Below are positions 53,201 to 64,000 of a DNA stretch of 64,000 nt, in pieces; positions within the stretch are counted from its first letter, which is position 1, and every line of letters begins with the position of its first letter. Where the stretch lies: the NCBI GenBank assembly GCA_900239685.1, contig OENT01000007.1, forward strand, positions 310,001 through 374,000. The letters are read 5' to 3'. Below the pieces are notes generated by a model, which was not told the DNA's origin, did no database searches, and saw nothing but the letters and a program-made list of their open reading frames with translations. The DNA is from Rotaria macrura. Lineage: Eukaryota > Rotifera > Eurotatoria > Philodinida > Philodinidae. The translations under genes and the position numbers were made by a program.

Positions 53201-56200
53201 ATTGCTGTTGTTTTCTTTTGAGTCAACTTCTAAAATTGATGTGTCACACTTTTGATTGATAATATATGAAGTTTTTCTAGTGGGCCCTAACCAAGTCTAG
53301 TGAGTCCTAACGAACTTCAAAAAGACGTGTTAGAAGACCTCATCGGTCACTTGAAGGGCGTAACTAGATCCTGGCATTGAATCGTGTCTCTAAAGTCAAA
53401 AATATTCCGATTTTTGCTTTTAAAATGCATTTTCACATCATGCGACCTAAGATTTCTTTCTTTACAGATTTTCTAATTATGACGGTGCTCAACGTAAAAT
53501 AGGATTTTCCGGCCATGATTATGTTCCTTACTCACTCAGTGTCGCATTTATTGATGGTTATGTCATATGGTCAGATTTTACAAATCACTCTTTAATTCGT
53601 GCTGATGCATTGAATGGTTCAAATAAACATATCATGCTACCGAATACAATCAATGAAGTCATATCGATTACTATTATTCATCCATCATTGCAACCACAAG
53701 GTAAAAATAAAATAGAATGAATAGTTGAGAAATAAAAACAAATACGTATTTTTTATCGTTCCTTTTCTCATTGTAATTTCAAGTACCTAATCCATGTGGA
53801 ACAAATAATGGTGGTTGTTCCCATTTATGCTTATTATCAACAAATCAATCTTACACATGTGCATGTCCGGAATACTTTTCATTTATTGGTAATGGAAATA
53901 ATCGAACATGTGTATCAAACTGTAGCTGTAATCAACACCGTTGTGGTCCACCAAATGAACGATGTATACCATGGTCGGCTAAATGCAACGGAGGTACAAT
54001 GTTGATGTAATCTTTTTTTGATTTATAATAAAACTCAAGTCTACTTATTGTTCTAGTCAATGATTGCGAAGATGGATCCGATGAACCAAGTACATGTCCA
54101 CAACGGCGATGTACGTCATCACAATTTCAATGTCGAAATCAAAATTGTACACCGATTTCATATGTTTGCGATAGTATGCCAATATTTGGTTTGTTTCTTT
54201 CTTCATATCAATTTTGTCTTATTTATAGGAATGGATGATTGTGGTGATAATTCAGGTAGATTTTTATTTTCTATCTAGAAAACAACATAGTTGTTTGAAT
54301 AATTAGACGAAGAAAATTGTGAATGCCGCTGTATGCCAGGAACGTTTCGATGTAATAATGGTCCATGTTTACCAATGGTTCGTATTTTCAGCAATAATAT
54401 TGATAGAATTAAAGACAGCATATATCATGAGAAACCTTTTTCTCTAGAGATTCGTTTGTGATGGCTATCGACAATGTGCAGATGGTAGCGATGAATCGAA
54501 TTGTGCTAATCGTACATGTGCTCATCATCAATTTACATGTAACAATGGTCGATGTATACCAGCATCGTACGAATGTGATTTAGATAATGATTGTGGAGAT
54601 AGTAGTGATGAGAATGCATATTTCTGTCGTATGTTTTTGTATCTTTTTATTTATTTTTTATGATATTTCAAAGAGATCATATTTTTTCTTTCATTTGAAA
54701 GGTAATCGACCATGTCGGGGTGATCAAGTACGATGCCCGAATTCATATAAATGTATTTCGCATGCATCACGCTGTAATGGATGGAATGATTGTCGAGATA
54801 ATAGTGATGAAAATCCAAACCAATGCCCAGCATGTAACGATGCCAGTCATTTTCGATGTAATAATGGACAGTGTATTCCAAGAAGTTTTCGATGGTAAAC
54901 ATACAAATTATGTCTCATATTTGAATAAGTCATGATGAACAAAAACATTTGCTCGATTCTACGTGTCAATGATAACGAAGAGAATTTTTAAATGCATAAA
55001 AAATATGACTTGACTTATTAAGAATGATTTTTCAAATACTTCTCATTAAGTAAGGTGACTGTTGTCGAAATATGGCAATCATTTCGAAAAATTGATACAT
55101 TCTGAATGCAAAATATCTATAAGCGTTCTTCTCATCTGCAAGACTGAGAGAAGAGTGAGTAGATTTATGTAGCAAGGATTGTTCTTCTAAAACGTTTTAA
55201 CTTTAGTTGACATTAACTGGATTAAAATCCTAAACTGATAATAGACCGTTTCTAATGATCAGATGAATTTCGAATCATATTTGTACATGTCATACAAGTT
55301 CTAGTAAGATACGGACTGTTTGAAAAGACATTATTTGATCAGTAAATAACTTCCAATACATAGAATTGTTGAAACGAATTTCATCATAAAAGACAAATCA
55401 ATTATTCGAATAGTAACACAACAACGGACATAGACACAAGAATTGATAAGAATTGTTTCTTCTTCGAGTTTGAAATGATTACATTACTGCTATGAACAAA
55501 AACAAAACTATCGTACAAACATGTTTTTCAAATTAGATAATAAATAATGACAGCGCCAAGACTCGTCACATCATAACAAATATGATAAAACAAAATCCCA
55601 AACTTTTACAATAGACTATGATTGTAACTGTTTTATTGTTAAGATAAGATTAGAAAATTCATTTTTTCAGATACTTCTAAAAATTACGCCGATAATGTAT
55701 TGTCGAAATTCTATATCTTCTCAGTCTAAATGTGTATAGTAAGAATTAAAACATTTCAGTAGCAGAATAAAAATTTCTAAAACCATAAAGTAAATAAGAC
55801 TGCTAGCCATATGAAATGTATTATAAGTTAGTCAAATGCTTTTCTGTTAGTGCTCGTAAAATCTCAAGGAATTCTTTAAGTCATTGTGTTATATGAATAC
55901 TTTCTTTTTAAGTAATCATCGAAATGATTGTCGCGATGGATCAGATGAAATTCCAGCAACATGTGGTGCGTAGAAAAACATGAAAATAGCAAATATTTCT
56001 CTGAATTTATCTATTTGATGAAAAATTTATTTTCTGGATTGTAGTTTATCGTGATTGCAGTGAAGATGAATTTCGCTGTGCAAATGGCCGTTGTATTCCT
56101 CAACGATGGTTCGCTGATGAATTTCAAAAAGTCACATAAATTTCTTTTACGAAATTTTTAGGGTTTGCGATCATGATAATGACTGTGGCCAAGGTGATAC

Positions 56201-59200
56201 ATCAGATGAAACTGCTAATTGTGGTATATGAATTCTACATGAAGTACATATTGACTGGTTAGAAACTATTTTGTTTTAGCTACTCGACCATGTCCCGATG
56301 GAAGATTTCAATGTTCATCTGGTCATTGTATAAGTAATTCAAGTCGTTGTGATGGCTACATTCAATGTCACGATGGTTCTGATGAAGCAGGCTGTCCGCC
56401 ACGATATCCAGATGGTCGATATTGTCCAGAAAACCGTTTTACCTGTAATAATACTGTTTGTATCTATCAAAATTGGGTTTGTGATGGAGGTAAGATATTT
56501 CATGATTTATTCTTATCTTATGACATCATAATAATATTCTTTCACTTTAGATAATGATTGTCATGACAATAGGTAATAATCAATAAAGAAAAAGAAATGA
56601 GAATATTGAACTATTTCATGATTCTTTTACTTTCTATTTAGTGATGAAACACTTGAACAATGTCGAACAGTACCTTGTAATACGACTGATCGTTTTCGGT
56701 ATATTAGATTTTCTAAATTTCTATGAACAAGAGGAAGAAATGATTTCTTTTTGCAATATGATCTAGACATGGATCATTTAATCAGTGTGATAGAAATGTA
56801 GACTACTACTCGATGAACACTATTGATGTATGATCGTATATTGTGGATCAATAAAATCATGTCATAGGGGTTGTGCGAATTTCAGTCAGAATATGCTATT
56901 TTTGTTGTATCTATCGATGAGAAGAAGGTCCAATTACATTCATAAGGACGAAATCCTCCGATTTTCGATAAGATCCATAGATATGAAAGATTCTTCTCTG
57001 ATGATTAAAGACAATACGAGGTTCATAGTTCGTTGTGTTAGAAATTCATATGAAATCATCTCCATATTTTCTTCAGATCTAGTGCTAATCATAGTACCAA
57101 TTAATTTTAGTACTTAGAAAGAAGACAATAACACAATGAGATACATGTAAATCTAAAAATAGATCTCACTCTTCTATTTGCATATAATAAATCATAACGC
57201 ATCGGTTGGTTTTTTTTTATTCATTATCACTGGATCAATTATATCGAAGTTTCTCGTTTCTATCTATTCGTTTGCTCTAAAATTTCAATTGAAAAACGAA
57301 TAGCTTTTTTCCCGAAGAGCTCCAGCATGTACTTACTTTGATATTTATAATAGTTGCGCAAAAAAATATCCTTAGATCTCCAAGTATTGAAAATCTTAGA
57401 TCCCTATGATATGTTTTTCTAGAAGTACAATACAACCCTTTATCGTATTTCTCGATTCATAAGTCAGGAAGTTACAATATTATTCCTACTTATAATCTCT
57501 TTCATATTCAGATGTACAAATGGTCGATGTATCTATCGATGGCGTGTATGTGATCATGAAGATAATTGTGGTGATGGTAGTGATGAAGATATTCATGGTG
57601 TATGTCAGAGCAGAAACCAACCGTTAACGTGTCCAGAATTTCACTGTGCTCATACAAATCTATGTAGAAGATATTCGGATTTATGCGATGAATGTAAAAT
57701 AAATAATCATTCAAATTACCAAAAATATCTATGAATTTTAATTATTTAGTTGATGATTGTGGTGATGAATCGGATGAATTAGCATGTCATCATAATACAA
57801 CCATCACATGTGCTAATCAAACAAATCATTGTGATCAACGGTGCCATGATTTACCTAATGGCCGAGGCATTATTTGTTCATGTAATGCAGGTTACAAATT
57901 TAATAAAGAATCATCAAAATGCGAGGATATTGATGAATGTGAAAATACTACTTCAAATTACTGTTCACAAATATGTAGTAATACGAAAGGTAGTTTTCAA
58001 TGTGAATGTGCAGCTGGTTTTCAACCGAGTGCAGTTAATCGATCTGATTGTCATCCAACAGGTAAGATCTATTGACTTCACATATGTATCTAATATACTT
58101 GAATGGTTAATTATGAATATTATCAATGTCAACAGATAGAAACATAACATTGAACGTTTTCGAATAATTTATTCGAAAAAATTCTCAACGTGAAGAATGA
58201 TTCAATAATTTTATATAATCTTCTCTTTACATAAATCGATAGATATGCAAGAATTACTAGCGATAAAAGGAGCTGCTCCGTCTGCAATTTGATGTTCTAC
58301 CTAGTCTTCGACTCTTCTATTGAAAAATTAAAGGCATAAATTTTATTCTTTCAAACATAATTTGACAAAAGTTCACTGAATTTTGAAGTAAATCTTATTG
58401 TTACGACAAGTTACTCTTTGTTGAAAACTGTATATCTCCCCCAAAAAAAAAAACATGTTCATTATTTACTGAGAAATAACCTAACGTGAATGTCAAAATT
58501 TCATCAGCATAAATCTCATCCCAACAATAATCGAATAGAAGAAGAGTCATAGGAAGTGACCTTTAATTGTCTTCATAAAATAATTCTACATTTGAGAAAT
58601 GCGATCGACATCAACGAATTCTATCGTAATCTATTGATTGATAGATACAATTTCAAGTAAAATCTTCTTTTTTTTTCATTTTCAACTTCTTTTAGATCGA
58701 ACAATTGATCTTCTTATATCGGAACCTAATGAAATTCGGCGACTACGTCGAAATACAGTAGAAAATGCATCGCATTACGGTGTTCTTGTTGAAGATCAAC
58801 ATGATGTTAGTGTTATATCGATTGATACCAATAATCGTTTATTCTATTGGATCGATGAGATTACGTCTTCAATCTATCGTGCACATCTCACGCCAAGTGC
58901 AATATCAACAACATATCCTCAAGCACTTCTAGACGAAGATACAAATCATTTAATCAATCCAAGTAGTGTTGCTATTGATTGGCTAGGTCAAAATTTGTAT
59001 GTTACCGATGTTACTCATAAGTGTATATGGGTTTTAAAAAATGATGGACGCTATGCAACAAAATTAATAATTAATGTTGACTCACCATGGATGATTACTG
59101 TTAATCCAATACTTGGCATTATGTATTTTATTAATTATGAAAATGAAAGAATAGGCAATACAAATCAACGTGTAGTTGCTATTGAATCAGCATATATGAA

Positions 59201-61356
59201 TGGTGAAAATCGTACAATATTAGTTAATACTGATTTAGTCTATCCGACCGATATTGTTATTGATTACTATCAAAACTATCGTGTTTATTGGACGGATGAA
59301 AAAAAACAATCAATTGAATCAATGAATTATGATGGAACTGATCGTGTTGTTATAGCACATATCGGTATACATGCACCACATTCATTAGATGTATTTGGAA
59401 GTCATTTATATTGGATTAATCGTGAGAATCGTTCATTGTATACAATTGAAAAATTTGGTCGTGGCATATCAACCCTTGTTCTCGATAATTTAGAATTACC
59501 TTTATTTGTTAGAATTTATCATCCACTAAAACAAATTCAATCAGGTTTAGATGAACAATTAATAAATAAGAATAAAAGATTGTTTTCATATGTTCTATTT
59601 GTATTGTAGTTTCAAATCCATGTTCAACAGCCAATTGTTCACATGTATGTGTTATAAAACCATTAAATCAATATGAATGTTTATGTCCCATGAATACAAC
59701 GATTCAAGAAGATACTCGTACATGTAACGCTCGTATGTATACTAATGAAAACGTGAAGAGATAATAAATATAATTCGTTGTTTTTTTTTCCAAAAGCTAT
59801 TGTTTCTGAACGTGAAAGTGTTCTACAATGTAAATGTTTACATGGCAAATGCGCTTATCATGTTGATGAAAATTTAGGCCATCGATTGACAGGCTGTGTT
59901 TGTTTACCAGGTAATTTGAAAATATACAGAAGATATATGAAAAAAAAAGAAAATAAAAGAATAAATACCTATATCAATAACTTGTATTTCAAAGGTTACA
60001 AAGGTGAAAACTGTGATGCACGTAGTGGATTTTTGATGTTATCTGGTCATAGATTAAGAATGCTTATTATTGCAATAATCAGTTTATTAATAATTAGTGC
60101 ACTATCGATTGGTTTACTTCAATTGAAACGTACAGGAAAGTGAGTTATACATAAATATTTGTTATGTCATCTTTCGATTTCAATAATGACTTCGACGGTA
60201 AAAAGGATATAGCCGTTCTACTATGAAATTAATCCATGATAAGATTCATATTTCTGTTGAACTGATATCAAACTGTATGTGTTTCTTTTCAACAAACAAT
60301 GTTTACAAAGAAGTCCTATGTTCGAAGTTCAATTGTTAAATTTTTATACAAAAAGAGAGAACTTGATTACAGATGCTTTTAGAAAAAAAAACGTATGCTG
60401 AGAGATTTAGAAAAAAACTCAGTTCGTCATATGACATTTATGTTGTCATATTTCATCCATGAGAAATTATATCTACTTGTGCATATTGTGAAATGAATAT
60501 ACGAACTATTTAAAATATGTGACAACTTCTAGAAAAATAATCTGATAGATCAAGGTGAGATCGTTTTCTTGGTAAGTTAGTGTTTTTCGTTGTAATGAAA
60601 TTATGCACAGAACAATCGTACAATGAATCAGAGTTTTATTTTCGGATAAATCTGATTTCTAACGAGATTTCTCATTGATAAAACAGCTTAGCGCAACAAG
60701 AAACTTTAAAGTAGTTGGCATTTCGGGATATACTATTATCTAATAGTTACTAGCTTAAGTATGAAATCAAAACGTAAAACGGAACTATCAGTAGAAGTTA
60801 TTTTGTTAGTTAGTTGAAATATACACGTATGTAAGTATGCTTCTATTGTCTTAGATTGCAATCCATTCCCACTCCTCGACTACCAAGAAGTTTTCAAACG
60901 ATTATGAATAATATACGTAATTTTGTTACACGTTCAACAGATAATATAAATACAGTTCGATTCCGAAATGCTCGATCAACTGCAACAACATCAACTGTGG
61001 TAATCAAAAATATTGAATATTTTCGTTTGTATTTAAAGCACTTGTATTTGAAAGGAATCACCGCCGGTATTTGCTAATCCGATGTTTGGTACAACAACAA
61101 GAGGATCCAATGAACCAGCTCGATTGACAACTTCATCAAATGAACCAGCGAAACTAAATGTTGCAGTTCATTCACCTCCATCGAAACCAAATCGAAAAGG
61201 TTTATTTTTTCTGAAATTGAAATTTTTAAAATCGTTTTTTTTCCTCACCTAGGAACTCCAACTTCTCCTTCTCAACATGTTCATTTCGATCCTCAAAGTA
61301 GAGAAACTGATCATGATAAAGCTAATTTAGTTGTTCGAAGCAGTAGCGATGCATAA
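29224..61356 (+). CDS. LRP2: LRP2/megalin-like giant endocytic receptor, many exons
   Basis: Type I membrane receptor that takes up lipoproteins, vitamin carriers and signalling ligands at apical epithelium. Exon 1 (29224-29287) encodes a signal peptide ([20 protein letters not shown]). Then follow 7 LDLa, 2 EGF, 2 YWTD propellers each followed by EGF, 8 LDLa, 2 EGF, 4 propellers each followed by EGF, 10 LDLa, 2 EGF, 1 propeller plus EGF, 11 LDLa, 2 EGF, 1 propeller, 2 EGF, one transmembrane helix and a tail of about 130 residues. The 7/8/10/11 LDLa clusters match vertebrate megalin; LRP1 has 2/8/10/11. The last exons are 59995-60139, 60855-60999, 61055-61199 and 61253-61356. Many LDLa modules are cut by introns into exons of 18-25 bases. 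Long introns lie at about 33.5-34.2, 35.2-36.3, 38.7-39.8, 41.2-42.1, 43.3-44.1, 44.8-45.8, 46.9-47.7, 51.1-51.7, 52.9-53.5, 54.9-55.9, 56.7-57.5, 58.1-58.7 and 60.1-60.9 kb; I see no repeats or genes in them. AATAAA lies at 61522. Confidence 0.93.
29356..30625 (+). other. Megalin LDLa cluster I (7 modules)
   Basis: Seven LDL-receptor class A modules, each with six Cys and the calcium-binding acidic motif (for example [67 protein letters not shown] and [12 protein letters not shown]). Modules are mostly one per exon with phase-1 borders. Module 3 is split by an intron near 29786-29852 and module 6 near 30397-30457. Confidence 0.92.
30708..31013 (-). CDS. Candidate nested small membrane protein, antisense within a megalin intron
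   Basis: A 101-codon minus-strand frame from an ATG at 31013 lies completely within the megalin intron 30626-31052. It starts [20 protein letters not shown], followed by one strongly hydrophobic stretch of about 30 residues (residues about 32-62, including [20 protein letters not shown]) and an acidic/basic C-terminal half ([20 protein letters not shown]). Codon choice resembles nearby genes (GAT, CTT, TCA, CGA). No family is recognised. A chance frame of this length in such AT-rich DNA would be surprising, but transcription is unproven. Confidence 0.4.
   Translation of the reverse strand: MKTMIIMDDLLPSVTTIQTKLYLGWTYINLFSLGFILLWSLLSILAIYYLWYAFNLFQIELQDITFEIVDFRTNEIDTKPREIIRLINLHDDSLSKAIVTV
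31053..34960 (+). other. Megalin EGF pair and YWTD propellers 1-2 with their EGF modules
   Basis: An EGF-like module (31053-31175) and a calcium-binding EGF ([15 protein letters not shown], from 31248) precede propeller 1 (about 31511-32815). Recognisable blades are [33 protein letters not shown] and [15 protein letters not shown]. An EGF follows ([13 protein letters not shown], 32827-32963). Propeller 2 (about 33025-34746) has [27 protein letters not shown] and [14 protein letters not shown], and is followed by an EGF ([12 protein letters not shown]). Several blades keep only part of the YWTD core. Confidence 0.88.
34975..38370 (+). other. Megalin LDLa cluster II (8 modules)
   Basis: Eight LDLa modules, beginning [19 protein letters not shown] and ending in a [14 protein letters not shown] module. 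The cluster includes a 1.1-kb intron between modules 1 and 2 (about 35161-36256). Module 4 is divided over small exons, including one of 20 bases (about 36913-36932, coding DCGDNSD) and one of about 25 bases (WKCDGQN). Confidence 0.9.
38371..48080 (+). other. Megalin EGF pair and YWTD propellers 3-6 with their EGF modules
   Basis: EGF ([12 protein letters not shown]) and calcium-binding EGF ([16 protein letters not shown]) lead to four propellers. Propeller 3, about 39812-40700, has [15 protein letters not shown] and [20 protein letters not shown]. Propeller 4, about 40952-43060, has [19 protein letters not shown]. Propeller 5, about 43226-45890, has [14 protein letters not shown] and [12 protein letters not shown]. 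Propeller 6, about 46094-47930, has [19 protein letters not shown] and [16 protein letters not shown]. Each is followed by an EGF-like module, at about 40765-40890, 43106-43225, 45896-46032 and 47935-48079. Confidence 0.87.
48150..50920 (+). other. Megalin LDLa cluster III (10 modules)
   Basis: Ten LDLa modules with acidic motifs [111 protein letters not shown] and [12 protein letters not shown]. Module 3 carries a one-residue insertion in the SDE region (NATDE). Module 8 is spread over four exons; the exon at 50420-50437 is only 18 bases. Confidence 0.9.
50991..53910 (+). other. Megalin EGF pair, YWTD propeller 7 and EGF
   Basis: Two EGF modules ([17 protein letters not shown], then [16 protein letters not shown], the second interrupted by a short intron at about 51805-51860) precede propeller 7 (about 52309-53701). 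The propeller is encoded largely by one exon to 52870 and one from about 53466. Blades include [36 protein letters not shown] and [18 protein letters not shown]. An EGF ([12 protein letters not shown]) follows. Confidence 0.88.
53917..57786 (+). other. Megalin LDLa cluster IV (11 modules)
   Basis: Eleven LDLa modules ending [11 protein letters not shown]. Module 6 is split by a 1.0-kb intron (about 54896-55918) just after the W/C codon; the continuation is [18 protein letters not shown]. Module 9 uses a 22-base exon (56551-56572). Module 10 is interrupted by an intron of about 0.8 kb (near 56700-57513). Confidence 0.88.
57787..60035 (+). other. Megalin EGF pair, YWTD propeller 8 and terminal EGF modules
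   Basis: EGF ([12 protein letters not shown]) and calcium-binding EGF ([17 protein letters not shown]) lie at 57787-58062. Propeller 8 (about 58696-59543) is in a single exon with [18 protein letters not shown] and [20 protein letters not shown]. It is followed by two EGF-like modules ([10 protein letters not shown] at about 59611-59730 and [11 protein letters not shown]...GYKGENCD ending near 60022), then the membrane-proximal stretch. Confidence 0.87.
60052..61356 (+). other. Megalin transmembrane helix and cytoplasmic tail
   Basis: A hydrophobic segment ([20 protein letters not shown], about 60060-60120) is followed by the basic stop-transfer LKRTGK. The tail of about 130 residues is spread over three further exons. 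It contains [10 protein letters not shown], which sits where vertebrate family members have an FxNPxY endocytosis motif; here the Tyr position is Phe. The rest is rich in Ser, Pro and Asn ([20 protein letters not shown]) and ends VVRSSSDA. It is much shorter than the tail of about 210 residues in vertebrate megalin. Confidence 0.85.
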
Positions 61357-62469
61357 AAAATAACATTCTTCTTTTTTGCTTTTTCTATCATGTATATAAA
61401 TATATCTATTTGTTATGCCATAATACAGCTTAAATTTTCATTTTTATCTTCCGAATGATTTTCTGTTTTATTAACTATGTAATGATAAAAAAAGCAATAC
61501 AAGAAAGATAATTTACAATGAAATAAATGCTAGGAAAGCAATGTGAAAAAGATGTTTGTTGTGTTTTTTTATGTGAATAAACTAGAATGATTATCGAAAA
61601 TCAACGTGTTCATGGAAAAGTGCTCAATTTTAAATTTTAATTTATGTAGAACATTGTAACATATTCAAAGAAACATTTGATCAAAGTTTAAAGCATCAAG
61701 CGTTAGTTTTATTCAGCAGAATAAATATCGCTTGTGTTTATCAAAACACTTTGGTAAAGAGATGTCCACAATAAATTTTATTTTGATCATGTATCTGTAT
61801 ATGAGAAAAATCTCTGAACTCGAAACAGTGGTAGATATTCGACAAAAAGGTACTGAAAAGCAATTTTGTACTCTTTTGTTATTGGCAAGTATCTCTATGT
61901 ACAGCTTCTATCTTTCATAATGATGAATGAAAGCAATCTTCATGTTGCTCTGTTTTAAAACTAAATGCATACAGAGTGCAGTAGTTTCATTTAGGTAGAG
62001 CGATAAACGTTTTCTTTAACAGTCTTGAGTGCCAAGAATGTTAAAGAAAACGTCTATATGAAGCCATGAAAACACGATTGTCATACACATTTTTTAAATT
62101 AAAACATTACTTAGTAACTATTAACATTTAACAATTTTCTTTTATTTAGCATTCTTGCCCTATATGACCATTAAACAGAAAAAGAGAAGAATGATTTTTA
62201 AAAAAAGACGAAACGAGATAGTAGAACAAAAGACCAATGAGAACCAAGCTGAGAACCGTGATGCATCATAATTAACATTCAACAATTTGAATAAGATTGT
62301 TCGAATGAATTTACTGACAACTATTTTTATTGATGTTTGCCTATTTACTGGCAATCAATAGGATTCTACTGAAGAAAATAACAAGAAAATATTCTCGTAA
62401 ATCCAAGAACATACAAAAACAAAGAATCCACAATCGTAAGATGGTGTATTATGTTTATTAATTTGGAAT
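61357..62469. other. Convergent intergenic region, nothing coding recognised
   Basis: Spacer of about 1.1 kb between the 3' ends of the megalin gene (plus strand) and the leucine-rich-repeat gene (minus strand). Contains AATAAA at 61522. Short open frames here do not look like protein. Confidence 0.5.
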
Positions 62470-64000
62470 TTACCACCAAGATATTTGTAAAGTTTTATTT
62501 TTTAATATACCAGTTAAATTTTGTTGTACTTCTCGCGTAATACTATTGCCACCCAACTTCAATATTTCTAATGTCTATTTATAAAAATTCAGAATTCTAT
62601 AAGAGCAGTAATCTGTAGAATTCCGTCCTACTGTATTATATTCAAGAGAACTGATAATATATTGTGCACCTTCGTCTGTGATTTTGTTCGATTGTAGATA
62701 TAATGTTTTGAGTGTCTAATTCAAGAGAATATATTTCTTACGTTCGCCAATAGCATGAATAAATTTTCTTTTACATTATTCTTTGCTAATAAATCCCCAA
62801 GAACTCGAGCACCCTGACAACTAATTTTGTTATTACAAAGATACAAGTTTGTCAACATCTGGTTCTTCTTCATGTCGAAAAGGATTTTAAAATAAAAGAC
62901 TATATACTTATTTTTCTTTACCTCATTCTTTAGTAATCCATATACTAAACATTCGACTTCTGAATCGCTAATATTATTTCCAGCTAAATTAAATGTTTCA
63001 GGATATTTTTGTGTTTGGTTAGGATATTGTACAGAGTATGTGGAGAAATCCTGACTCTCTGTATTATTATTATTTAATTCATTAGTGAATATTGGTATCC
63101 CATCATTGTTAATTTTGTTGTATGCAAGATTTAAATTTTTGAGTGTCTTTGTTAAATAATCAATAAAAACATGAATTATATTTCTCAAATAGGAATCTTA
63201 CTGAATTCTTTTGAAATGTATTAATAAAACATTGGATTCCTCGATCACCGACTTCATTATGAGCAAGATTTAGTATAGTAAGTGTCTTTTTTTTTTAAAT
63301 GAGAAAGATTACAATCGATTTCATCGGTAGAAGAAGAAGAAATATTCTCGTACCATATTCTTTTGTAATGCTTCAGCGAGATATTGAGCTCCTTGAGAAT
63401 TGATTCTATTATAGCACAGAAACAATGTCGTGAGTTTCTAATTATAACAAAGAAAATAAAGACACACACTGTAAATGAGTCGAATATTTATCTCACGATA
63501 TTTTTTTCTAATCCAGCAGCTAGGTATTGTATTCCTTGACTGCTGAATTGATTACACGTTAGATCGAGTTTCATTAATGTCTATAGTAAAGAATATCATT
63601 AGATAATGATGTCTGTGAATGATCTTTACTCTATTCTTCGTTAATAAATCAGATAGATGTAGAGCACCTTCATCGGCGATTTGGTTAGCTTCTAGATCTA
63701 AACTTGTTAATGTCTATGTTGAATGAAGCGAAAATCAATGAAATTAAGTATTCTCTTGAAATAACTGATTGAATAGATCTTACTTTGTTATATTTCAATG
63801 CAGAAACAAAATAGTGCATGCCTTGACTACCGATCTGATTGCTAGAAAGGCTTAGTGTAGTCAATGCCTATGTTAAAATGAGAACTCTACATCTACAGTG
63901 TATGAAAAATTCAGTGAATTTACACAATTCGCTTTTAATCCATCAGCTAAATATTGAGCACCTTTAGAGTCAATGTTATTGGATCCTAGATATAGAGTTG
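62470..64000 (-). CDS. Leucine-rich-repeat protein, ribonuclease-inhibitor/NLRC3 type (3' part)
   Basis: Partial: the gene enters from beyond the right edge. Reading leftwards, exons are 64000-63924 (partial), 63867-63784, 63713-63630, 63580-63497, 63437-63354, 63285-63202, 63146-62922, 62858-62775, 62715-62632 and 62574-62470. Complete internal exons are exactly 84 bases, phase 0, each one 28-residue repeat of the form TLxxLxLxxNxIxxxGxxxLxxxLxxN (for example TLTSLDLEANQIADEGALHL). That is the RNI-like repeat of ribonuclease inhibitor and NLRC3. The 225-base exon encodes two repeats separated by about 19 Asn/Ser/Tyr-rich residues. The protein ends LKNKTLQISWW. Introns between repeats are about 50-70 bases. 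Whether a NACHT domain exists upstream cannot be seen; family members without it are common in rotifers and other invertebrates. Confidence 0.85.

Noticed and set aside
56830-57117. 95-codon plus-strand frame within a megalin intron
   Set aside because: Irregular codon use and no hydrophobic or domain pattern; probably chance.
57508-57714. His/Tyr/Asp-rich minus-strand frame
   Set aside because: Shadow of the Cys/Asp-rich LDLa codons (TGT GAT GAT) read on the opposite strand; the same effect explains several frames in the megalin clusters.

Overview
The window is 64 kb of AT-rich animal nuclear DNA. Genes have many short GT-AG introns (often 50-75 bases), polypyrimidine-TTTAG acceptors, and exons as small as 18-25 bases. 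The gene set (megalin, Aurora kinase, ropporin, OPA3, UDP-glucose pyrophosphorylase) is metazoan. Gene density, intron size and codon style suggest a rotifer, probably a bdelloid. That assignment is inferred from style only; no marker gene is present.

Layout: 2.1-5.4 kb (+) UDP-glucose pyrophosphorylase, 13 exons. 5.7-7.0 kb (+) OPA3-like mitochondrial protein. 7.6-9.8 kb (+) an unfamiliar protein with three Cys/His modules and a 36-base tandem repeat. 9.9-10.5 kb (-) coding-like debris. 11.0-12.1 kb (-) ropporin-1-like, divergent from an Aurora-type kinase (12.5-16.1 kb, +). 17.4-18.3 kb, an inverted-repeat element with a broken FLYWCH finger. 18.9-19.6 kb (-) an unknown protein with an in-frame TAG. 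20.5-21.5 kb (+) a GNAT acetyltransferase. 21.8-22.1 kb (+) a ubiquitin-like protein. 22.9-24.1 kb, an hAT-like element. 24.1-29.2 kb is largely empty. 29.2-61.4 kb (+) is one giant LRP2/megalin gene. 62.5 kb to the right edge (-) is the 3' part of a leucine-rich-repeat protein with about one repeat per exon.

The genes do not form an operon or pathway. The clearest functional link is the 337-base divergent gap between ropporin-like (cilia/flagella) and Aurora kinase (mitosis/cilia), which may be a shared promoter. The megalin gene reproduces the vertebrate LRP2 module order: LDLa clusters of 7, 8, 10 and 11 and eight YWTD propellers, with a transmembrane helix and a short tail carrying an NPMF motif.

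The most interesting points are: (1) the Aurora HRD motif can be encoded with canonical splice sites only if a 2-base exon is used; (2) a non-autonomous hAT-like element with perfect 8-bp target duplication sits in an Aurora intron; (3) a 101-codon antisense ORF with a membrane segment lies wholly inside a megalin intron; (4) the three-module Cys/His protein with in-frame 36-base repeats. No sign of an undescribed multi-gene system was found.
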